Part shown: positions 10,858 to 23,190 of the stretch, in pieces
Position numbering within the stretch: position 1 is the stretch's first letter
How the letters are laid out: every line of letters begins with the position of its first letter
Assembly (NCBI RefSeq): GCF_009389715.1
Contig: NC_052404.1
Location: 2,162,738 to 2,226,737 of the forward strand
From: Phoenix dactylifera
Lineage: Eukaryota > Streptophyta > Magnoliopsida > Arecales > Arecaceae
Length of the DNA: 64,000 bases
Direction of reading: 5' to 3'
Position numbers and translations under genes: made by a program
Notes under the pieces: generated by a model
What the model was told of the DNA's origin: nothing
The model's database searches: none
Seen by the model: only the letters and a program-made list of their open reading frames with translations

Positions 10858-12370
10858 CATAGGCTTTTGCGATATTCGTGATGAGTATCGTATTGTATTT
10901 CCTTCTATTCTTCGCTGCCTAGAGTTTTCAGAACTTGTTTACCGGTGACATTTGCATCCTTTTTCGGCAGTTGCTTCTATTATATGGTGGTCTGCTGCTG
11001 AAGATTGTGTACTTTGGCATAAGTGGCTGCACTTTTGCTAGGTTGTTGGTTGCTATATACTGTTTTCAATCACTTCTTGAAGCATTCCCCAGTTTAATGT
11101 GTATGTCTTCATCTTCTGCTGCACCTCAAGCAAGCTATTAAAGTTTGAATACAACCCTTTTTTACACCTCTTGGATGTTGTTTCATTTATTCATTTATAT
11201 ATTTGTGTACCTATTTATTTTTGTTATTTATATATATTTTATTTAGTTTAAGGTTGTTCAATCAGGTTATGAGAGATTCTTCTTGTTTAGTGATGCCCTT
11301 GTATAGAATACTTTGCAAGGTGGTTCGTATTTGAATTGCTTTATTCTGTCATGCCTATTTAATTGTAGGTTGCATTATTTAGCAATTGGCTCATATGTTT
11401 GACTTCCATCTTGTTTAGAAATTTGGTGATGCCCCTGTAGAAAGTACTTTGCGAGACATGGTTCATATCCGTATTGCTTTATTCTGTCATTCTTTTTTGC
11501 ATTTACGTTTCATTATTTAGGCTTTTGTGGTATGGGTGTTGAGTATCGTATTGTATTTCCTTCGATTCTTTGCTGTCTGGAGTTTTCAGAACTTGTTTCC
11601 CGGTAACATTTGCTTTATTTTTCGGCAGTTGCTTCTATTATATGTGTTTATGAGGAGTTATCCTTAATTTTACCATAGGCTTTTGCGGTATGGGTGTTGA
11701 GTATCGTATTGTATTTCCTTCTATTCTTTGCTGTCTGGAGTTTTCAGAACTTGTTTACCGGTAACATTTGCTTTATTTTTCGGCAGTTGCTTCTATTATA
11801 TGGTGGTCTGCTGCTGAAGATTGTGTACTTTGGCATAAGTGGCTGCACTTTTGCTAGGTTGTTGGTTGATATATATTGTTTCCAATCACTTCTTGAAGCA
11901 TTCCCCAGTTTAGTGTGTGTCTTCATCTTCTGCTGCACCTCAAGCAATCTATTAGAGTTTGAATACAACCCTTTTTTATACCTCTTGGATATTTTTTCAT
12001 TTATTCATTTATATATTGTGTACCTATTTATTGTTGTTATATATACATATATATTATTTAGTTTAAGGTTGTTCAGTCAGGTTATGAGAGATTCTTCTTG
12101 TTTAGTGATGCCCCTGTATCGAGTACTTTGCAAGGTGGTTCGTGTTTGAATTGCTTTATTCTGTCATGCTTAGTTAATTGTGGGTTTCATTATTTAGCAA
12201 TTGGTTCATATGTTTCACTTCCATCTTGTTTAGAAATTTAGTGATGCCCCTGTATAAAGTACTTTGCAAGACTTGGTTCATATTTGTATTGCTTTATTCT
12301 TTCATTCTTTTTTGCATTTAGGTTTCATTCTTTGGCGGTTGGCTCATATGTTTCACTTTCATCTTGTTTA
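10858..12370 (+). repeat. Tandem duplication (about 820-bp offset) with an internal 136-bp repeat
   Basis: GAGTATCGTATTGTATTTCC occurs at about 10,880, 11,540 and 11,700. After the first and third copies follows the same 600 bp, including TATGGTGGTCTGCTGCTGAA and GCATTCCCCAGTTTA. Inside each long copy a unit beginning GTGATGCCC is itself repeated with a period near 136 bp (11,289 and 11,425 in the first copy). Frames running through it (10,935-11,141 and 11,694-12,149) follow the duplication and are interrupted elsewhere, so I do not call them genes. Confidence 0.85.
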
Positions 12371-12639
12371 GAATGGTTCTTTTAATGGTTGATTCACCAA
12401 GGGGTTATTATTTGCCAAATCAATGATATGGAGGATTGTGCCATTGATAGTGGTTAGATTATACTTATTGCTAATTAATTTTTTTATTTTTAATTGTTAC
12501 TTGTCCTGTTGCTCTGTTTCCAAGAGATTGTATTACTGGACATATTTCTTCTTCACCTTTTTTGTGTAGTTTGTAGGTTTTGGTAATGTTGATTTCTGAT
12601 CTACTGATATTTTCCCTGGCCTGCTTGTTCATTACTGAT

Positions 12640-15600
12640 CAAACTTGTTATCATGGGTTGCTGACGTTTGGTAGGACATGATGATGGATGGGGGGTTTTT
12701 CATACTCGATAGCGATTTAGATTTTGTCAATTAGAATTAGTCGTTCCTTGTAGACGTTATATTGAGGATTGCATTGATCAGTTTCTTTTTATTTTTGCAG
12801 TATTGTGGGAGGTTCTGTTTGAGGCAGTTTTAATTCAAGGAGTTTTATCTAACTTTATTCTATTTTAACTCAACGGTTTTAAATAATACCTGCATATATA
12901 TCTGTCTTCCTTGCCCGTTATTCAGGGATTGGAATTAAAGACCATGAATTATCGATGCTCGAAAGAGATGATTTTGTACAGAGGTGGTTTTACGCCTTTG
13001 ATAGTGATCCTGATGTATGAAGTGTCATTTCGTTCATGCTCTTGATGAGGTAGATGTCAATTGTTGCTAGAAGGGGCTTCTCACCTTTGGCTTTATTATT
13101 GATTGTATTGATAATCTTATTCCCTCGACCCTTGCTAGTCAGGATAGATGTTAATCATCACTCTTGCTGTTATAGTTTCTTGTGGACTTGTAGTGGTAGA
13201 GGGATCTTTTGGTGAAGGGGGTTTAGATATTTTTTCTCTCCTTTATAATTAACAACTTGCTCTTTTTATAAAGGTTGTCTTGTCATGTAATCTTTTAATA
13301 GGTTGATAATGTTTGGAGTCGGAGGATATGATACTTGCGAAGGGGATATGTCTAACTTGGTAGCATCTTAGGTTAAACCTGTTGGTCTGTTTTCTCGAAG
13401 ATATTCTGTTTGGTAACCAGTGTCTATTCTACTACCATTTTAGTCTTGGAAGATGTTTTGGTTGAGATGACTCTGTCACGAGGTTTGAACCATTCTTTTT
13501 TACCTTCGTTTTGTTTTAAGTCATTTTTTCTTGGAAGTATGTTTCACCCTTGTTGGGCATTGCATTCTTGATGGCCTGTTTTCTATTCAGTGGATGGGAT
13601 TGAAGATGACAGGAGTTAAGGCCATAGGTTTCAATGCTTGGGAGAGTACTTGCATAGAGGAGGTTTCAACTTTCTCTCTTCAACTCGTCTTTTATATTCA
13701 CTGTTGTTAACTTCTTGCTGATTTTTGTCTTCTCAATTGTCCTAGACTTGAAATCTAACTTGTCAGGGGACATACGGCACTAGGTTGTCAATATTTGGGA
13801 GAGATGTTTTGTATATAGTATTAATGATTATATTAGCAGGTATTTTTTTTGATCCTTGTTAATCAGGATATATGTATATCATCACATTTCTGGATGGTGT
13901 AATCTTTTTGAAGGGTGCAAATGCACGCGATAATGATTTAGGTTTGCATTGACTAACTTTCCTTTCTCTCATGGATGTTCTACCATGGATAAATGTTGAT
14001 CAATACCTTGTTAGTGTTGCAGCTTTGATGAAGTTTTTATTGGATAAAGTTTTTGCTCAAGGGGGTTCTGAAATGTTTCTTTTTAATTTGGCTCTTAAAC
14101 TCTTTTCTTTTAAAATGCTTTGTCATTCTAATTGCTTGTTCTTAACCAGAAATCAGACTTAAATACCAAGCTGTGATCAGATTTAGGATGTGCTGTCATT
14201 CTGGAAAGAATATTACATATATGAGTTGTTTGGAGGGTGTTTCTCACATTTTTCTCAATTCCTTTTTTTCTTCCTTGTTTTCACTAGTGATGGTTGATGG
14301 TTCGTACTAATTGTAATTTCTATTGCTGTTGCAGTTTTGAAAAGGCCTGCATTATTGGAGACACTTCATCGCGAGTAGCGTGTTGAATGGTGTTCTAGCT
14401 TTTTTCTTCTAAAAAAAAAACTTCTAGTAACTGTGTTTGAATGAATTATGTCATCATCTTGGTGATCCTTTTCCTGTCACCTTGTTTGTGTTGTAGTCTG
14501 GTCTCGCGCAATGGGCTGATGATTTTTGGCGGATACGATTTTAATGAAGGGGTTTTTCACCTTTGCGAGTGATTTGGCTTTTTCAATTAGCATTATTTTT
14601 ACCTATTTGTTGTTTTATTGAGGATTTTGTTGATGGTTCTCTTGTTATTTTTGCAGTCTTGCAAGATGTTTCATTTGAGGCACTTTTAATTCAGGTTCTA
14701 TGTTAATACTGTTTTAACTCACACTTCTAAATAATTCTTGTTCCCGTGGTTTTTTGTAAGTCTGTGATTGAACTGAAGACCACGGATTATTGATCTTCGA
14801 AAGCGAATTTATGTAGAGGTGGTTTTACATGGTCAATAGTGATTTTGATGAATGAAGTTTCAGGATAGATGTTAGTCATCGCTCCTGCTGTTACAGCTTT
14901 TCATGGGCTTGGAACTGGTGGAGGATCTTCTGGTGGAGGTCTTGATTTTTTTTTTCTTTTCCTCCTTTTAAATTAGCAACTTGCTGCTCTTATAGATGTT
15001 GTCTTGTCATATAGTTTGTTAATCTGTCCTGGCATGTAGGTTGTTGATTTTCGGATCATGGTTGATACTTGATATTATCTTTATTAAGGGAGTATGTCTA
15101 ACCTGGTAACATTTTTAGGTTATCAAAGTTAAGTCTTTTTCTTCTATATATTCTGTTTAGTGACGAGTATCAGTTCTTTGACTATTTCAGTCTTGTAAGA
15201 TGTATTGGTGGAGATGCCTTTTGTTAAGGGGTTTGAACCATCCATTTTAACTTTGTTCTGTTTTAGGTCACTTTTTTTGAAGTACAGTTTTACCAGCTGT
15301 TGAGCTCTCTATTCTTCATGGTCTATTTTTTATTCAGTGGTTAGTGTTGAAGGCCAAATGAGTCTGTACTCAAGGCCATAGGTTGTCAAGATCGTATTTG
15401 CATGGAGGAGGTTTGATTTTTTTTTTTTCTCTTTTCCTCCTTTTGAAGTAGCGACTTGCTGGTCTTATAAATGTTGTCTTGTCATATAGTTTGTTAGTCT
15501 GTCCATGGTGGATATTATATTTATTAAGGGAGTATGTCTAACCTGCTAACATTTTTAGGTTATAATAGTTAAGTCTTTTTCTTGTTTATATTCTGTTTAG

Positions 15601-15960
15601 TGTCCAGTGTCAGTTCTTTGACTATTTCAGTCTTGCAAGATGTATTGGTGGAGATGCCTTTTGTTAAAGGGTTTGAACCATCCTTTTTAACTTTGTTCTG
15701 TTTTAATTCATTTTTTTGAAGTACGGTTTTACCAGTTGTTGACCTCTGAATTCTTGATGGTATATCTTTTATTCAGTGGTTAGTGTTGAATCCAAACGAG
15801 TCTGCACTCAAGGCCAGAAGTGTCGATGCTTGGGACAGTATTTGCATAGAGGAGGTTTCAACTATGCTTTTCTTGTAACTCGTTTTTTATATGTCCTGTT
15901 GTCACCTTTTGCTGACTATTGTCTTCTCAATTGTCCGCTTGTTTGTGATCGTACTTGAAA
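12640..15960 (+). repeat. Diverged direct repeats, including a 440-bp tandem pair
   Basis: The block around 12,660-13,330 is repeated in diverged form at about 14,500-15,060. Within the second part, GGGAGTATGTCTAACCTG occurs at about 15,090 and again at 15,530 (one change), with 440 bp of alignable sequence between copies, including GTATTGGTGGAGATGCCTTT and GGTTTGAACCATCC. Segments of the same kind recur near 25,700-26,300. Confidence 0.75.
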
Positions 15961-16084
15961 TCTAAGTTGTCATGGGACTTATGGTGGTAAGTTGTCAAAT
16001 AGTTTGGGAGAAATGTTTGGTATATAGTATTATCGATCATTTTAATTGTCGTTTTTTTCTTCTGATTCTTATTGATCAGGATAT

Positions 16085-17560
16085 ATGTTTATCATCAGCC
16101 ATCCAGATGGCTTAATCTTTTTGAACGGGGAGTATTTCACTTGATTGTGATTTCTCTTTTGGAGGTTCTCTCATGGATAAATGTTGATTAACACCTTGTT
16201 ACTGTTGCAGCTTTGACGAGGTTTTTGTTGGATAAAGTTTTTGCTTGTGGGGGCTCTGGAATGTTCCTTTCAATTTGGTTCTTTTAAACTCGTTATTTTT
16301 AAATACTGTTGCATCCTTTTGCTGGCTTTCTAATTGTTTGTTTGTTGACCAGAACATCAGACGTAAGTACCAGGACGTGATCAGCTTAAGGAAGTGTCAA
16401 TGTTTCGGAAAGATTATTTGTACATTGGTGGTTTCTCACCATTGATAGTGATTGACTTATATTTTGTTGGTTCCATTCCCTGCTCAGAGTCTTGTTAATG
16501 AGGATACATGATGGTAATAATTATAGTTATCCTTACAGTTCTGCTAGGACTTGCATTGGTGGGCTGTGATGAGGGTTTTGTTTTCTTTTATTTATAATAA
16601 CTTGCTAACTCCATGGATCTTTGTTCTGTCAGATTATCTGCGGTTAATCATGACCACTGATCAGACTTATTATTATGGGTTGATCTTCTTAGGCGGATAG
16701 AGTATCTTGTGAAGGGGGTGTGAGCACTTCATAGTGCATCAACTATCACCTAGTTTTCCATTAGATGCGACTTTGCATTAATGTGGTTACTCGTGCTGCC
16801 ATTGGCATCTTTCATGGACTTTACTTTCCGTTCATGGGGTTTTTGCGAATTCATTTTGACATAAAAATGTGTTTGGGTGTACCAAAAATGTTGTTATTTC
16901 ATGTTGTTTGAAAATATTTTCATGACTCTTTATATGGGTTCTTGGTTGTGTGATGAAATTTCAAAATGGTTTTAAAATCATAAAATTGAAAATTCTAATC
17001 AAATTGAATTTTAAAAATTGATATTGTTTCTATTTTCATATTAGAAACTTTTCATTTTCATCTTTTTTTTGTCAACTAAAAAACTTTCCTTGAGGGGATT
17101 TAGCTTTTAGAATTCAAAATGTCACATTGATGAAAACTAAAGTTGAAAAAAAACCCTCCAAATGTGGCCTTGGTGGTCTCTGTCACCATTTGCTGATTCT
17201 TGCTTTCTCGATTTCGTTTTTCTTGTTTGTTTTCAATTGAAATGGTAGATGCCAATTGTCATTTCTACTGCTGTTGCAGTTTTTCAGATGGTTGCATTAG
17301 TTGTGTGTTGTGTTGAATGGTGGTCTAACTTTTTTATTTTTTAGGGAAATGGGGAAGAACTTTTGGTAGATTTGGTTGGAGGAATGCTGTCATTGTTTTG
17401 GTGATCCTTTCTTGTCGCCTGTTTTTTGTGTCAGTCAGGTCTCGCACAATGTGTTGATGACATTTGTAGGGTATGATCTTTAATTCAAGGGGTTCTTTCC
17501 AACTTAGTTCTATTTTAACTCAACACTTCTAAATAATGCCTGCTGTCTCCATATACTTTT
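16085..17560 (+). repeat. Long direct repeat, partner of 26,760-28,600
   Basis: Alignable for about 1.5 kb with 26,760-28,600 once the small transposon at 26,853-27,284 is removed. Landmarks are GGAGTATTTCACTTGATTGT, GATAAATGTTGATTAACACC, GGTGGGCTGTGATGAGGG and GTGTTTGGGTGTAC. It holds the uninterrupted target site of that transposon at about 16,166. Confidence 0.85.
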
Positions 17561-17619
17561 GGCCCGGTTGTTAATCAGTGATCGGAATTAAAGACCATGG
17601 ATTATCATTGTTCGAAAGA

Positions 17620-18560
17620 GATGATATGTATAGATGGGGTTTGTAAGCCTTTGATAGTGATTCTGATAGATGAAGTGTCATTTTATTCGTACTCTTGATT
17701 AGGTAGACGTCAATTATTACTTGTTGCTGCAGTTACTCAGGGGCGACATCAGTTGGGATAAGCCGTAGGGCAAGGTACCATCAATTTTGTAAAGGATTTG
17801 TTCTTTGAGTTATGGTTTTTCTGCATTTGATAGCGATTCTAATCGTGTAAATCATCATTTTCTTTATGAACATTTTGTTGAGGATGGATGTTCGTTGCTT
17901 TCTGTATTATTATTGCTCTGTTGCAGGCAAGTTTCTTGGAGGTTCTTGGAGTCACTATTTCGTGGGGGATCTGAGGTTATGTTATCTCTTGTTTTCCATA
18001 TAGATGGTTGTTTCCATTTGCTGACTTTTATCTTCTCAATTGTATGTCATTTATGATCAGATTTGAAACTAAAATGTCAAGATTGTCAATGTTTGGGTGA
18101 GATGATTTGTATAGAGGCGGTCACTCACCTTTGGCGGTATTATTGATTGTATTATCCCAAACCCCCCCCGGCGCGCTTGTTAGAATGGATGTTAATCATC
18201 ACTCCTGCTGTCACTGGTGGTGAAGCTTAAGGGTTTCTTGCTGTTTCGTGGTTAATTCGTCAGATTTTGAATTTTCGTCGGTCAATGCACTTGATGGGGA
18301 GTGATCTCGAGTTCTTGACGAGTTCGTCAATTATTTGCGCTTCTTCAAGGGTCACCGTTGGACCTATTGTAGTTGATTCATTGGATTTTGTTCATCTTTG
18401 CCCGTTGCAGTTGATTTTGAATGATTAGGTTTCTTCATGAATCCATCCTGCGTTTTACAGAATCTGGAGTTATTCGTTATTCTTCGGGGGCTTCCGTTCC
18501 GGCCTTTGGTGGCTGATTCGTTGGATTTCTTTCATCCTAGGCTGGAGCTGTTGATTTGCG
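17620..18560 (+). repeat. Long direct repeat, copy C
   Basis: Matches copy A (9888-10,840) throughout, including the mini-exon-like 42-mer at 17,733-17,774 and the CATGAATCCATCCTGCG segment. After the copy ends, the segment GAATCCATCCTGCG is locally repeated about 136 bp further on, with a third, diverged copy near 18,670. Confidence 0.85.
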
Positions 18561-19074
18561 CTGATTATTGTTTCTTGATGAATCCATCCTGCGTTTTACA
18601 GAATCTGGAGTTATTGGTTCTTCTTCGAGGGTTCCATTTGATCTTCGGCTGTGAGGTTGGTTCCATTTCTTGATGAATTTGTCCTGTGCTTTTTGGATTT
18701 GGAATCATTTGTTCTTCTTTCGAGGGTTTTTGTTAATCCGCGATTTGTCCTGGCTTAATTGGTTGATGATCTTTGGAGTTTGGACGATATGATATTAACA
18801 AAGGGGTTATGTCTAGGGCTGGAAGTGGGCTCGGGCCGGCCCGAAGCCCATCGGGTCGGGCCGCCCGCGGGCCGGGCTATGGGCTAGGCCCAATGCATTT
18901 TGGGCCCGGCTCGGGCTGAATGATTAGGCCCATTTCTATTTCGGGCCGGGCTCGGGTATTTCATTGTCCCGGTCCGGGCCTGTCCCAGCCCGAGCCCACG
19001 TCCAGCCCGAACCGAATGTGTCTGGCTGTCTACCGATTGCCGAATGGCCCGAATCGCGGCTAAACCCAGCTGCT

Positions 19075-19370
19075 CGAGGGATTTGCAGAGGTGCAGTGGG
19101 CCAGAGGCAAAGCGGACGAGCGGTGGAGGCGACGAGGCGTGGTGCTAGGGTTTCGCCGGTCGCCACTTCGCCGGTCGCCAGTCGTCGTCGTCGACTGTCC
19201 AAGCTCGTCGAAGTGGTGAAGAGAAGTCTCGACCACCCTATCGTCGGCAAAGCTAGGTTTTGAGGTACGATTACGAATGATCTTCTTCCTTTTGGATTTT
19301 GGTTGGGATTTGCAGAGGCGCAGAGCAGACGAGCGGTGGAGGCGTGGAGCTAGGGTTTCTCCGCTTCTCC
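19075..19370 (+). repeat. Direct repeat in the 5' part of the hAT element
   Basis: A segment beginning GATTTGCAGAGG and ending in GGTGCTAGGGTTTC-like sequence appears at about 19,080 and again at about 19,309. It is GC-rich and contains the GACGAGCGGTGGAGGCG string twice. The frames across it are of low complexity and are not convincing proteins. Confidence 0.7.
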
Positions 19371-20508
19371 TTGTCGGCTTGTTGCCGGTCACTGTCCAAG
19401 CTCGGCGATGTGGTGAAACCCTAGATCCGAGGGCTTGTCGACCGTCCAAGCTCGTCGACCGTCCTCGACCGTCCTCACCCCTATCACGATCTGAGGGCTT
19501 TCACAGCCAAACACACTTTGGTTCGATCACGGCCAAACACACTGTTTTTTTTCCAAAATCTGGTAAAAAAATTTCGAGTTTATTGAGAATGGATTACGTT
19601 TGCTGCTGTCCGTTTGTTTTTTGAGAACTTATTTCGTTTTTGTTTCAGTTGGGTTGTGTGGTAGATCGCAAGCAGGGATTCTTTTTTTTTCATTTTAGTG
19701 GGAAAACTGCTATCCTTTTGCTAGAAGAACAGAGTAGTTTTCGTTCAACCATGGCATAAACTTCTTTTGGCTTTTATCCGATTTAAGTTCTCTAGTAGAA
19801 TGTAAGCAGAGATCTTCTGAGGAACTTGTAAAGTTTCTGCAAAATATTATAATTTGCTGGGAGATCTGATTTCTTGTTGATTATTTATCCTTCTCTTCAA
19901 ACTTCCTGTGTGTCTTCTTTTATTTGAGTTCTTCTCTTGTAATCAGGGATCTTTTCCTTTGTTTCCCCAAAACTGTAACTTTTCGGTATGGGAAACTGAA
20001 ATATTTTGTCAAAGTTAAAATCATATTCTTGCTCTCAATTTATGTTGCGAGCATGTACAATTTCTTCTTCTTCTTCTTCACCTCTTTTCATTGTGAACTG
20101 CTGTATGTTTTCATAAAAAAGTTTAAATTTTTGCAATGGATAAGTATGCGAGTTTCCTCTGTTTGGTTCTGATCTCTGATTGCTCTGATCTCTCTGTCTG
20201 TTTAGTTCTCTGTCTCCAATGGATAAGTATGGAGTCGGATGGTGGTGTTGTGTTAGTCTAGCAATTCTTCTCATGATCTCATTATCTGTAGGCAAAGTAA
20301 CAGGAAATTGTGTGCAACATAATTAAACTATACAAGCCCTTTTCATAAAGATATTTGAACTTATCCACCAACTGGGTCCCTTTTTCATGAAGAGAGCTTT
20401 TCCTCTTTCCTCTCTCACATGTGCAGGTACATAAACACATGTTATTTATTTTGTTATAGGTTAAATTTGTGATATTTATTTTGTTATTTGGGCAGGTTAT
20501 TTTTACTA

Positions 20509-22993
20509 ATGTCTCATTCTAAAATGGGTGAAAATGAGATCGTTGAAGATTTAAGGGATGAGGATGATAGAAATGAAGTTACTGTTGAAAATGATTGTGA
20601 CAATTCTTCTAGAAAAAGATTTTGGGTAAGCGTTTTTACAGTCTTCTTTTTTCGGAGTCAGAATTGCTTGCCTCGACTAGTGTGAAAGAGTGAGACAAAC
20701 GAGACCAAGGCCATATAGAGTAAGTACATGAAAAAGAAAAGGGATAGGGCACTCATTAACCTTTGCGCTAATAGAGAGGAATTGAGCCGCTCCATGCCAA
20801 AAAGGTTGGTTCGTCATGCAGTCAATATAAAAAATATTCTACTGCCTATGGTCATGTTCTTGGTGAACCCTAGGAGCTTGATATGATCATGTCTGAGGTT
20901 CCTTCGATCATGGAATTCTCTCACAGTTCGTCGATGGGATCCAGATTGCAAGCCGTCGTTGGCCACTCTCGATTTGACTTGGATCCGGTTCCCCGAATTA
21001 CATCTTCTGTCTTAGAATGACGATGTTCTCAACACCTTTGCATCATGTATGGGTACTCCGGTGAAAATAGATAGAAAGTCTCACTACCCGTGGGCGCTTT
21101 TCTAAGGTTTGTATAGGGCTATAAGTAGGCCGTTTGCTATTGCTATAAGGGCTGCTCGCCTTTATACGGCTTGGCTTCGCTATCGCTCCTATGTAGTGGT
21201 CGAGGAAAAAAATTCTGAAGGGTCAATAACTAAGTGCAAATATTATAAAAAAGTTTTAAGTGGGAGCATTAAAGGAGGAACGAGTCATCTAAAATGCCAT
21301 CTTGAAAATGTTTGCAAGAAGTATCAAAAGAATCCGACTAGTCAGTTGCTCTTACTACCAAGTTCAAAAGATCCGATAAAGTCTTTCAAATTCAATCAAG
21401 AAGAGAGTAGAAAAATTCTTGCAAAATTTATCATATGTGCTGAGCTTCCATTTCGTATTGTTGAGCACATTATTTTTCTGAATTTTATGAGATCTCTTCA
21501 GCCATTATTCAAAATTATGGGTCGTAAGACTGTAAAACATGATTGTATGGCTTTGTATCAAGAAGAGAGGAAAAAATTGCATGATGTATTCAAGAACCTA
21601 AGTTCTCGGGTTAGTTTCACTACTGATATTTAGACATCAAATCAGAAAATCGGTTACATTTCTTTCACAGCACATTATATTGATTTTGATTTTATTCTAC
21701 ATAAGAAGATTATTAGTTTCAAGAAACTCCCATACCCTCACACCAGCTTTGCAATTGAAGATGCTATAAGAAAATGTCTTGTTGAATGGGAATTGGATTG
21801 TAAAATTTGTTGTATTACTTTAGATAATTGCAGCACAAATGATGCTGTAATGAGAAAGGCTCCGAGATCACTTTTGTTATGCAATATTATTTAGTGGGGA
21901 GTACAGTGTGCACATATATAAAATATTATGGTTCAGGATGGAATGAAAATCATTCATGAAGCTATTGAATGTATAAGAGAAATTGTTAGATATGTATCTG
22001 CATCCCCATCTCGAATGCAAGCATTTAATGAAATTGTACAACATATAAGACTTCCTGCTAGAAAAGGACGCACTTTGGATGTTCCTACAAGGTAAAATTC
22101 TACTTATGAAATGTTGCATGATGCACTTGGTTATAAAGATGCTCTTATTAGATATGCAACTGAGCATTTATGTGTATGCCCCACCAATGTTGAATGGAAA
22201 AAGGCTCCTTTTATTCTTGAATTCTTAGAAGCCTTTCTTGATGCCACTAAAGTATTTTCTTGTTGTAAGTATCCCTCATCCAATTTATACCTAAAAGAAG
22301 TTTGAGGAATTAGGGCTTTATTGATGGATGAAAGTATCAATACTGATGAAACAGTGAAGCAATTAACAAATGAGATGCTAAAGAAGTTTAACAAATATTG
22401 GTCTCAGTGCAATAATTTATTGGTAATTGCTTCTATTTTGGATCCCAGATCAAAGTTGATATTTGTAGAGTTTTGTTATCAAAAGGTATTTGAGTTAGAG
22501 GAGTGCAAGAAAAAGATTGATGATATTCGTGTTTGTCTTTTTAAATTGTATAATGAGTATGTAGATGCAACAAGGGTGCGCAGCCCTCTATGAGTTCAAG
22601 TGAGCGAACATCTAATTTTGATGGACAAGTTTCGTTTCTTCCAAAATGAAATTTGGTATGGATTTTGCTCAATTTAGAAGTCAGAGTTCTTCAAAATGCC
22701 CAAAGAGATCCGAGCTAGATAGTTATTTGGATGATGATGTGCTTCCTGATTTGGAGAATAAGGAGTTTGACATCTTGGCTTGGTGGAAGAGTAATGCAGC
22801 AGTCTATCCTATACTATCAAGAATAGCTCGAGATGTTCTAGCTATTCCAGTCTCCACTGTTTTATTTGAGTCGGCATTCAGCACTGGTGGTAGAGTTGTG
22901 GATCAGTATCGGAGCTCTTTGAGCCCATCTACCGTAGAAGCCTTAGTTTGTACCCAAGATTGGCTTCGTAAACAATATGATGAAGGTATATAA
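20509..22993 (+). pseudogene. hAT transposase, decayed
   Basis: Translated pieces in order: an acidic N-terminus from ATG 20,509; a BED-type zinc finger (GGTSHLKCHLENVC near 21,275) in which the second cysteine of the usual CxxC pair reads Tyr; a middle RNase H-like region with VSFTTDI and CCITLDN; and the C-terminal hAT dimerisation domain (22,646-22,993) with DILAWWKSN, YPILSRIARDVLAIP and FSTGGRVVDQYRSSL. In-frame stops interrupt it (for example 21,631 and near 21,893 and 22,093), and there is a frame break near 22,590. A stretch of about 560 bp unlike transposase separates the N-terminal piece from the zinc finger. It cannot make a working protein. Confidence 0.9.
20625..21190. other. Insertion of different composition inside the transposase region, possibly organelle-derived
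   Basis: The first transposase piece ends at a GTAAGCG-like donor near 20,624 and the zinc-finger piece resumes near 21,190. The stretch between has balanced base composition, unlike the T-rich element around it. It has segments such as GCCTTTATACGGCTTGGCTT and CTACCCGTGGGCGC that look to me like plant mitochondrial intergenic DNA. It could equally be a former intron of the transposase. I cannot identify a gene in it. Confidence 0.35.
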
Positions 22994-23099
22994 ATCTTTT
23001 AAATTTATCTAATATTTTTTATTTGCTTATCGTACTTATAATTTAAACATTTATGATTGATTTGTGTGTTAATAGTTGCAAATTGCTCAAGTTCTGTAA

Positions 23100-23190
23100 C
23101 GTTGAATGTAGATGACGACAGTTCTTTTTTCGAGGGGTTCTGTTTGCTTCTTTTCGAGGGGTTCTGATTGCTTCTTTTCGAGGGGTACCT
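23100..23190 (+). repeat. Short tandem repeat, period about 25 bp
   Basis: Three copies of a unit containing TTCGAGGGGTTCTG and GCTTCTTT, lying downstream of the hAT transposase remnant. The third copy is incomplete. Confidence 0.7.

Noticed and set aside
10935..12149. Two similar open frames (68 and 151 residues) with FRQLLLLYGGLLLKIVYF
   Set aside because: Both follow the DNA duplication, have shifted ends, and are hydrophobic from T-rich composition. No starts or splice context fit.
19060..19624. Open frames in the GC-rich 5' part of the hAT element
   Set aside because: They occur on both strands with compositional bias and include the direct repeat. Likely untranslated leader.
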